Of a stretch of DNA of 7,898 nucleotides, positions 1 through 4,470 are shown piece after piece (the stretch's first letter is position 1; every line of letters begins with the position of its first letter). The translations under genes and the position numbers were made by a program. Source of the DNA: an uncultured Prevotellaceae bacterium (GTDB taxonomy: Bacteria; Bacteroidota; Bacteroidia; Bacteroidales; Bacteroidaceae); NCBI GenBank assembly GCA_902477365.1, contig CABSGW010000115.1, forward strand, positions 1-7,898, written 5' to 3'. Below the pieces are notes generated by a model. That model saw only the letters and a program-made list of their open reading frames with translations. It searched no databases and had not been told where the DNA came from.

Positions 1-379
1 CAGCCTGACGCCATACAGTCTCAGACTGTGGCTCAACACCACCTACCGCACAATATGCAGCAACAGCACCGTCGAGTACACGCAAAGAACGTTCTACCTC
101 AGCCGTAAAGTCAACGTGTCCCGGAGTGTCAATCAGGTTAATCTTATACTGATCACCAGCATAATTCCAACGTGTGGTCGTAGCAGCCGAAGTAATGGTA
201 ATACCACGTTCCTGCTCCTGAGCCATCCAGTCCATCGTTGCAGCACCCTCGTGCACTTCACCGATTTTGTGTGTTTTACCGGTATAAAAAAGAATACGCT
301 CCGACGTAGTTGTTTTACCTGCGTCGATATGCGCCATAATACCGATATTACGAGTCAAATGTAAATCTGCTTTAGCCAT
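1..379 (-). CDS. fusA: Elongation factor G, N-terminal part (3' end outside window)
   Basis: EF-G is the cytoplasmic GTPase that moves tRNAs and mRNA through the ribosome after peptide bond formation and helps recycle ribosomes with RRF. Only the first 126 codons are present; the frame is open to the window edge, so this is an edge truncation and not a broken gene. The G-domain motifs are all visible: the P-loop AHIDAGKT at residues 16-23, the switch I segment RGITITSAAT at 58-67, and the switch II DTPGH at 84-88, followed by the EF-G-typical CAVGGVEPQSETVWRQA at 110-126. The ATG at 377-379 is preceded by a good purine-rich ribosome binding site. It lies 21 bp after the rpsG stop, in the standard rpsL-rpsG-fusA order, so it is read as the third gene of the str operon. 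Identity is essentially certain from the motifs and the context. Confidence 0.98.
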   Translation of the reverse strand, partial: MAKADLHLTRNIGIMAHIDAGKTTTSERILFYTGKTHKIGEVHEGAATMDWMAQEQERGITITSAATTTRWNYAGDQYKINLIDTPGHVDFTAEVERSLRVLDGAVAAYCAVGGVEPQSETVWRQA

Positions 380-383
380 TTTA

Positions 384-390
384 TCTCCTC
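384..390 (-). promoter_or_regulatory. Ribosome binding site of fusA
   Basis: The minus strand reads GAGGAGA four bases before the fusA ATG. This is close to a full Shine-Dalgarno sequence, which is uncommon in Bacteroidota, where most leaders are simply A-rich (compare the rpsL leader in this window). It supports the ATG at 379 as the true start. Confidence 0.7.
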
Positions 391-400
391 TATATAGGGG

Positions 401-877
401 TTAGAATCTGAAGTGAGCAAACGCACGGTTAGCTTCAGCCATGCGGTGCATATCCTCTTTACGTTTAAAGGCGCCACCTTGTTCGTTGTACGCGTCCATA
501 ATTTCAGCAGCCAGCTTATCAGCCATTGTTTTACCGCCACGTTTACGCGCAAACAAAATCATATTTTTCATAGAGATAGACTCCTTACGATCCGGACGGA
601 TCTCGGTCGGCACCTGAAAAGTAGCACCACCTACACGACGAGACTTAACCTCAACCTGAGGCGTCACCTTATCAAGTGCTAGCTTCCATATTTCCAATGC
701 AGACTTCTCTTCATCTTTCAATTTCTGACCAACCTGCTCAAGTGCAGCATAAAAAATCTCATACGAGGTATTCTTCTTACCGTCGTACATCAAATGATTT
801 ACAAATTTTGAAACCTTCTGGTCTCCGAACACGGGATCCGGAAGGATCACACGTTTCTTTGGTTTAGCTTTTCTCAT
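401..877 (-). CDS. rpsG: 30S ribosomal protein S7
   Basis: S7 is a primary 16S rRNA-binding protein that nucleates assembly of the 30S head and lines the E-site side of the mRNA channel. The product is 158 residues, the usual bacterial length. It begins MRKAKPKKR and contains the family signature around residues 18-45 (GDQKVSKFVNHLMYDGKK) and the conserved basic segment KSRRVGGATFQVPTEIRP near the middle; it ends in AFAHFRF. The same frame stays open upstream to a TTG at 946, but that extension of 23 residues has no S7 similarity and the ATG at 877 has an AAGGAA motif nine bases upstream, so 877 is chosen. It lies between rpsL (106 bp upstream) and fusA (21 bp downstream). Sequence-based identity is certain; in E. 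coli S7 represses its own operon, but whether that applies here is unknown. Confidence 0.98.
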   Translation of the reverse strand: MRKAKPKKRVILPDPVFGDQKVSKFVNHLMYDGKKNTSYEIFYAALEQVGQKLKDEEKSALEIWKLALDKVTPQVEVKSRRVGGATFQVPTEIRPDRKESISMKNMILFARKRGGKTMADKLAAEIMDAYNEQGGAFKRKEDMHRMAEANRAFAHFRF

Positions 878-886
878 TTTAATGAA

Positions 887-892
887 TTCCTT
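887..892 (-). promoter_or_regulatory. Ribosome binding site deciding the rpsG start
   Basis: AAGGAA on the minus strand, nine bases before the ATG at 877, favours that ATG over the upstream in-frame TTG at 946. The rest of the 106-bp rpsL-rpsG spacer (878-983) has no TAnnTTTG promoter element and no strong terminator, which fits read-through from rpsL. Confidence 0.5.
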
Positions 893-983
893 TAGTTTGG
901 GGTTGCAATTTTGTTCTTCAACACTTCCTCCGAAGCATTTACTCAACCTTAAGCTTTCCTACAAACCAATTATTAAACGTTTA

Positions 984-1367
984 TTACTTCTTAGCCGCTT
1001 TAGGCCGTTTTGCGCCATATTTAGAACGGCGCTGTGTACGGTTTGCGACCCCAGCCGTATCCAATGTTCCACGAACAATGTGATAGCGAACACCAGGGAG
1101 GTCTTTTACACGACCACCGCGAACCAACACAATAGAGTGCTCTTGCAAGTTGTGTCCTTCTCCCGGAATATAAGAGTTCACCTCTTTTGAATTCGTCAAG
1201 CGCACACGCGCAACCTTACGCATTGCAGAGTTTGGTTTTTTAGGGGTTGTCGTATATACACGAACGCAAACACCACGACGCTGAGGACATGAATCCAAAG
1301 CCGGAGATTTGCTCTTGTCAACCAAAACCTCTCTACCTTTTCTTACTAATTGCTGAATAGTAGGCAT
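984..1367 (-). CDS. rpsL: 30S ribosomal protein S12
   Basis: S12 sits at the decoding centre of the 30S subunit and controls accuracy of tRNA selection; it is the classical streptomycin-resistance locus. The 127-residue product starts MPTIQQLVRKGR and carries the nearly invariant loops TTTPKKPNSAMRK (residues 39-51) and GEGHNLQEHS to RGGRVKDLPGVRYH (69-96). Lys43 and Lys88, the positions usually changed in streptomycin-resistant mutants, are both wild type, and Asp89, the residue methylthiolated by RimO in many bacteria, is present. The gene ends in two tandem in-frame TAA stops (984-986 and 981-983). A longer frame runs upstream to 1433, but it has no S12 homology and overlaps the leader, so the ATG at 1367 is the start. 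The leader is A-rich without a clear Shine-Dalgarno, as is common in Bacteroidota. It is the first gene of the rpsL-rpsG-fusA unit. Confidence 0.98.
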   Translation of the reverse strand: MPTIQQLVRKGREVLVDKSKSPALDSCPQRRGVCVRVYTTTPKKPNSAMRKVARVRLTNSKEVNSYIPGEGHNLQEHSIVLVRGGRVKDLPGVRYHIVRGTLDTAGVANRTQRRSKYGAKRPKAAKK

Positions 1368-1449
1368 TTGTTTGATTTTTAGTTTATTATATATTTTATT
1401 TTTACTATTTTCTTCACTGTCAAAGGCATACAATACACCTTTCGGGGTG

Positions 1450-1480
1450 CAAAGTTACGAATAATCATTGAGATACACAA
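1450..1480 (-). promoter_or_regulatory. Bacteroidetes-type promoter of the rpsL-rpsG-fusA operon
   Basis: On the minus strand a TTG (1478-1480) is followed after 20 bp by TAACTTTG (1450-1457), matching the Bacteroidetes sigma-ABfr pattern TTTG-N19-21-TAnnTTTG. It would start transcription near 1443, giving rpsL a leader of roughly 75 nt. The match is seen directly; promoter activity is inferred. Confidence 0.7.
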
Positions 1481-1670
1481 TGTTTCAGCACTCATAATCA
1501 AGTTAAAAGCAGGCTGCAAAAGGGTTTCGGAAAAACAATTTAATCATATTTAACAAAGCATTCTCCCTTCTACAGAATTGCGTCAAGAAATATAAGCGCT
1601 TTCTTATATATAATAAGGTGGAGCTCCAAACTACAAATTCCCAATTACAACTTTATACCTGCATTCAATC
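1458..1670 (-). other. AT-rich intergenic stretch between DUF3467 and rpsL
   Basis: The whole gene-free interval runs from 1368 to 1725 and holds the rpsL leader, its promoter and the DUF3467 terminator. The remainder has no convincing reading frame and no RNA gene that I recognise. The only structure noticed is a weak AT-rich hairpin, ATATAAG at 1590-1596 facing CTTATAT at 1603-1609 with a six-base loop containing CGCTTT. Its stability is low and I assign no function. Confidence 0.4.
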
Positions 1671-1713
1671 AAAAACGGCCACCAAATTCGCAGTAAAACA
1701 TTTGATGGCCGTT
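1671..1713 (-). terminator. Intrinsic terminator of the DUF3467 gene
   Basis: An inverted repeat pairs 1674-1687 (AACGGCCACCAAAT) with 1700-1713 (ATTTGATGGCCGTT), a 14-bp stem with one position that becomes a G-U pair in the minus-strand RNA and a 12-base loop. Read on the minus strand, the stem ends in a run of five U (bases 1671-1675) and starts only about a dozen bases after the DUF3467 stop. It should separate that gene from rpsL. A second A run at 1714-1718 precedes the stem on the minus-strand side as U, so some activity in the plus direction is less likely. Confidence 0.8.
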
Positions 1714-1725
1714 AAAAACAAGTCC

Positions 1726-2040
1726 TTACGCCTCTCCTTTTTGAACATCAAAAGGAGTCGCTGTACGCGGTTCAGCCTCGGGTATCCGAATTTGTCCAAA
1801 CGTCCGTTCATACTTCACGATATTGTCCTGAAGTGCCATCAACAAACGTTTTGCATGTTCCGGTGCCATCACCACACGTGATTTTACCTTTGCATTGGCC
1901 GTACCTGGCAATATACGAATAAAGTCCATCAATACTTCTGCACTGGAATGCGTAATGATAGCTAAATTGGCGTAAACACCTTCAGCAATTTCCGGAGAAA
2001 GTTCAATTTGGAATTGGTTGTTATTCTTTTCGTTATCCAT
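1726..2040 (-). CDS. DUF3467 domain-containing protein
   Basis: A 104-residue protein of unknown function matching, from memory, the DUF3467 family common in Bacteroidota. It has no signal peptide or membrane segment, so it is probably cytoplasmic. Recognisable family features are the N-terminal FQIELSPEIAEGVYANLAII, a central HSSAEVLMDFIRILPG segment, and VKSRVVMAPEHAKRLLMALQDNI followed by YERTFGQI near the end. The ATG at 2040 opens MDNEKNNN; the frame is open upstream to 2097 but that extension runs into the promoter. In several Bacteroides I recall this gene directly after rpoC and before rpsL, which suggests a link to transcription or translation, but no biochemical role is known to me. 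Here it has its own promoter (2095-2125) and terminator (1671-1713) and looks monocistronic. Family assignment is fairly firm, function is open. Confidence 0.85.
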   Translation of the reverse strand: MDNEKNNNQFQIELSPEIAEGVYANLAIITHSSAEVLMDFIRILPGTANAKVKSRVVMAPEHAKRLLMALQDNIVKYERTFGQIRIPEAEPRTATPFDVQKGEA

Positions 2041-2094
2041 GACTTTGGTTGTTTTTAAGGAATAAATAAGTTGTTCTATCACTATTTCATAAAA

Positions 2095-2125
2095 CAAAGA
2101 TAACGACTAAGCCACTAAGAGCAAA
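2095..2125 (-). promoter_or_regulatory. Bacteroidetes-type promoter of the DUF3467 gene
   Basis: The minus strand shows TTTG (2122-2125), 19 bp, then TATCTTTG (2095-2102). This is a full match to TTTG-N19-21-TAnnTTTG and the best promoter in the window. It predicts transcription starting near 2088 and a leader of about 48 nt before the ATG at 2040. It faces away from the ompA-like promoter about 80 bp further right, so the 2041-2248 gap is a divergent promoter region. Confidence 0.75.
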
Positions 2126-2206
2126 GCCAGATGCGTTTTTTTTGCTTTTTTGGCATAAGAGAAAATAAATACCATAAACAAGGGTGAGGACTCACACAAA
2201 ACATTG

Positions 2207-2214
2207 TACCTTTG
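2207..2214 (+). promoter_or_regulatory. Probable -7 element of the OmpA-family gene
   Basis: TACCTTTG matches the Bacteroidetes TAnnTTTG element and lies 34 bp before the ATG at 2249, predicting a leader of about 28 nt. At the expected distance upstream (around 2184-2186) only GTG is found instead of TTG or TTTG, so the upstream element is poor. Confidence 0.55.
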
Positions 2215-2248
2215 CCCCCGATACATACTATTAACTAAACTCAGAAGT

Positions 2249-3382
2249 ATGAGAAAAATTTTTACACTCGCAATTATTAGTCTGCTAACAGTGGGTGCAT
2301 CAGCACAAGTGCTGGTAAACGGCAGTAAATTCCTTGACAACTGGTCTCTTGGTATAAACGGAGGTATTATTACCCCAACCTACAAATCAGCTTTTTTCAA
2401 CAACATGCGTCCCACCGTCGGACTGGAACTCACCAAGATGTTCACTCCCACCTACGGCTTGGCCATTGAAGCACGTGGCGCCTTCAACACCAGCGACAGC
2501 CGTACGGCTATTGACGCATCAGTCATCAACCTCTTAGGAAAAATAAATTTATACAATTTGTTTTGCGCCTACCCGGGAGCACCCCGCCCCTTCGAAATCA
2601 GCCTGATTGCAGGAGCCGGCTACATCCACAACTACGTAAACGGAGCCAGCGACCCTAAGAACTGGAACGTTAAAGGAGGATTGGACTTTGCGTTCAATTT
2701 AGGAGAAGCCAAAGCTTGGCAAATCAATGTTCGCCCGGCTATGGTAGCTCTTATGGATCCGAACGGAGAAACCCAATGGTTCAAAAAACAAAACATGGCC
2801 TTTGAACTGACCGCAGGAGTCACCTACAAATTCAAAAACAGCAATGACAGCCACAACTTCACACTAGCCAGACCTTACGACGAGAGCCAAGTGGACTGTC
2901 TCAACGCAAAAGTAAACGACTTACGCAGCCAGACCACCGCTAAAGATCAGGCTATCGCCGGGCTGCAACAACAGGTAGCCGGTTTGCAACAACAAGTAGT
3001 GGAATTGCAAAACCGCCAACCTGTAAAAGAAACGACTACCATTACCAAAAACAACAAGACCATGGAGTCGGTTGTCACCTTTGGACAGGGTAAATCCAGT
3101 ATCGACCACTCGCAACTTCCTAATGTAGAGCGTATCGCAACCTACATGAAGAACCATCCCAACAGTACCGTCATCATCAAGGGTTACGCGTCGCCCGAGG
3201 GAAGTGTTGCCGTCAACGAACGCATTGCCAATGCCCGTGCACAGGCCGTTAAAAACATGCTTATATCCAAATACCGGATTAAAGCAGACCGCATCCAAGC
3301 AGAAGGACAAGGCGTAGGCGACATGTTCAGCGAGCCTGACTGGAATCGTGTAAGCATCTGTACACTCGACGAAACCGAATAA
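2249..3382 (+). CDS. OmpA family outer-membrane protein
   Basis: A 377-residue envelope protein that should tie the outer membrane to the cell wall. A signal peptide spans residues 1-19 (MRKIFTLAIISLLTVGASA, cleavage before Gln20), which fixes the ATG at 2249. Residues about 25-205 are rich in alternating aromatic and glycine-containing strands, ending AFELTAGVTYKFKN, as expected for an eight-stranded barrel. Residues 217-255 form a coiled coil with the heptads LQQQVAG and LQQQVVE. Residues about 275-375 are the OmpA C-terminal domain (VVTFGQGKSSID, then GYASPEGS, then RAQAV, ending DWNRVSIC). Arg330 of the peptidoglycan-binding pair is present, but the position of the partner Asp (E. coli Asp271) is Ser315. 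The gene is monocistronic: own promoter-like element before it and a 16-bp hairpin after it. Domain calls are firm; the exact ligand is inferred. Confidence 0.92.
   Translation: MRKIFTLAIISLLTVGASAQVLVNGSKFLDNWSLGINGGIITPTYKSAFFNNMRPTVGLELTKMFTPTYGLAIEARGAFNTSDSRTAIDASVINLLGKINLYNLFCAYPGAPRPFEISLIAGAGYIHNYVNGASDPKNWNVKGGLDFAFNLGEAKAWQINVRPAMVALMDPNGETQWFKKQNMAFELTAGVTYKFKNSNDSHNFTLARPYDESQVDCLNAKVNDLRSQTTAKDQAIAGLQQQVAGLQQQVVELQNRQPVKETTTITKNNKTMESVVTFGQGKSSIDHSQLPNVERIATYMKNHPNSTVIIKGYASPEGSVAVNERIANARAQAVKNMLISKYRIKADRIQAEGQGVGDMFSEPDWNRVSICTLDETE
2960..3001 (+). repeat. Two tandem 21-bp units encoding coiled-coil heptads
   Basis: Units 2960-2980 and 2981-3001 encode GLQQQVA and GLQQQVV inside the OmpA-family gene. 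They are nearly identical at the DNA level, differing at only a few bases (for example ggg/ggt, ctg/ttg, cag/caa). A 21-bp unit equals one heptad, so copy-number change would lengthen or shorten the coiled-coil linker in frame. Confidence 0.75.
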
Positions 3383-3406
3383 ACATTCCGTTTTAGCATA
3401 CGTCCC

Positions 3407-3443
3407 ACAACGGTGTGTCAAATATTTTTTGATACACCGTTGT
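3407..3443 (+). terminator. Strong hairpin terminator after the OmpA-family gene
   Basis: Bases 3407-3422 (ACAACGGTGTGTCAAA) pair with 3428-3443 across a five-base loop, giving a 16-bp stem whose only non-Watson-Crick pair is one G-U. It begins 24 bp after the stop codon. The following bases (TCGTTTTCC) are only partly U-rich. The 3' arm overlaps the upstream element of the next promoter. Confidence 0.8.
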
Positions 3444-3471
3444 TCGTTTTCCATCATTCTTGGTATCTTTG
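3440..3471 (+). promoter_or_regulatory. Bacteroidetes-type promoter of the phosphoesterase operon
   Basis: TTG (3440-3442), 21 bp, TATCTTTG (3464-3471). Transcription would begin near 3478, about 32 nt before the ATG at 3510. This rules out the longer reading frame that starts at 3429, which would begin inside the terminator and upstream of the promoter core. Confidence 0.7.
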
Positions 3472-3509
3472 CTTTAGTTATTCTAACCAAATGCAAAATT
3501 CTATATGCC

Positions 3510-4469
3510 ATGAAGCATAAACGGTTCTATTTTTACAACCTGACAGTATTCATGTTATGCGTACTGCTTTTCTCCGCATGCCACACGACCCAACTTCCTA
3601 AAAGCCAATCGCTCAGTGTGCTTTCCTGGAACATTTGGCATGCAGGCCATTCCCAATATTATCCGCAGAAAGGTTGCGAAGGTATCATTGGGATTCTGAA
3701 AAAAAGCCAAGCGGATGTTATCCTCATGATAGAAACGTATGGCGCCGCCCCTCGGTTGGCTGACACCTTAGGTTATCACTACCATCTTTTATCCAACAAC
3801 CTATGTATCTTCAGCCGGTATCCCATCACACGTACTTTCACCTTTCCCAACTTGATAGGTACATTCAACTTTGGCGGGGTTGAAATAATGATGAACGGTA
3901 CACCAGTCAGGCTATTCGATACATGGTTGCACTACCTGCCCGATATGCGCCTGGTACCGACCCACCTGACCGAAAAAGAGATATTGGCATGGGAAGATGC
4001 CGGAACACGCGATGACGAAATTCGAAAAATCATCACGGCCCTACAACCTTTCCTAACCCAAACAGACAGCATACCGCTTATCATGGGAGGAGACTTCAAC
4101 GGACATTCCCATTTGGACTGGACCACAAAGACCAAACATCTGTATAACCACAGAGGGGCTGTAGTTAACTGGACCGTATCCAAAGAACTGGAAGCCGCAC
4201 ACTTTAAAGACAGCTTCCGGGAACTACATCCAAATCCGGCCAAACATTTAGGCGCAACGTGGTTGACGGATGCCGATTCACTCGAAACACCCAACCGACA
4301 AGACCGCATCGACTTTATTTATTACCAAGGGAAAAACATAAAGGCAGTTGAATCTGCAACCTACAATACCCTTTTAGGACAACCATTCCGTTTTAAAGGG
4401 GAGACATTCTTGTATGCATCCGACCATGGTTTCGTACAAACTACATTCCGCATTAAACGCTCTAAATAA
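3510..4469 (+). CDS. Endonuclease/exonuclease/phosphatase family lipoprotein
   Basis: A 319-residue exported phosphoesterase of the EEP (DNase I / sphingomyelinase / inositol phosphatase) fold, which uses a divalent metal to hydrolyse phosphodiesters or phosphomonoesters. A lipoprotein signal peptide ends in LLFSAC with the lipidated Cys24; the residues after it are not acidic, so no surface-export signal is evident and a periplasm-facing anchor is likely. Catalytic motifs appear in family order: SWNIWHAG with Asn41, LMIETY with Glu75, GGDFNGHS with Asp195 and Asn197, RIDFIYY with Asp268, and the terminal ASDHGFV with Asp305-His306. All the usual catalytic and metal-binding residues appear intact, so it should be active. 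It is the first gene of a two-gene operon, with one base between its stop and the next ATG. Substrate (nucleic acid, sphingolipid, inositol phosphate or other) cannot be told from the sequence. Confidence 0.9.
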   Translation: MKHKRFYFYNLTVFMLCVLLFSACHTTQLPKSQSLSVLSWNIWHAGHSQYYPQKGCEGIIGILKKSQADVILMIETYGAAPRLADTLGYHYHLLSNNLCIFSRYPITRTFTFPNLIGTFNFGGVEIMMNGTPVRLFDTWLHYLPDMRLVPTHLTEKEILAWEDAGTRDDEIRKIITALQPFLTQTDSIPLIMGGDFNGHSHLDWTTKTKHLYNHRGAVVNWTVSKELEAAHFKDSFRELHPNPAKHLGATWLTDADSLETPNRQDRIDFIYYQGKNIKAVESATYNTLLGQPFRFKGETFLYASDHGFVQTTFRIKRSK

Positions 4470-4470
4470 T

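Noticed and set aside
116..364. An 82-codon plus-strand frame opposite fusA
   Set aside because: The opposite strand encodes the highly conserved EF-G G domain; this frame is incidental.
878..946. N-terminal extension of S7 from a TTG at 946
   Set aside because: The extra 23 residues have no match to S7, and the ATG at 877 has a ribosome binding site and the correct family N-terminus.
1590..1609. AT-rich inverted repeat as a terminator or operator
   Set aside because: The seven-pair stem is almost all A-T, is far from any stop codon, and has no further supporting signal.
3429..3509. Upstream extension of the EEP lipoprotein to an earlier start
   Set aside because: It would begin inside the terminator hairpin and before the promoter -7 element, and it would bury the lipoprotein signal peptide that begins at 3510.
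2921..3511. A 196-codon open frame on the minus strand
   Set aside because: It is antisense to the OmpA C-terminal domain and runs through the terminator and promoter; no family features were seen.
4414..4470. Upstream extension of the metallophosphoesterase overlapping the EEP gene
   Set aside because: Starting there would place 19 extra residues before a clear signal peptide. The ATG at 4471 directly follows the upstream stop and opens with a normal signal sequence.
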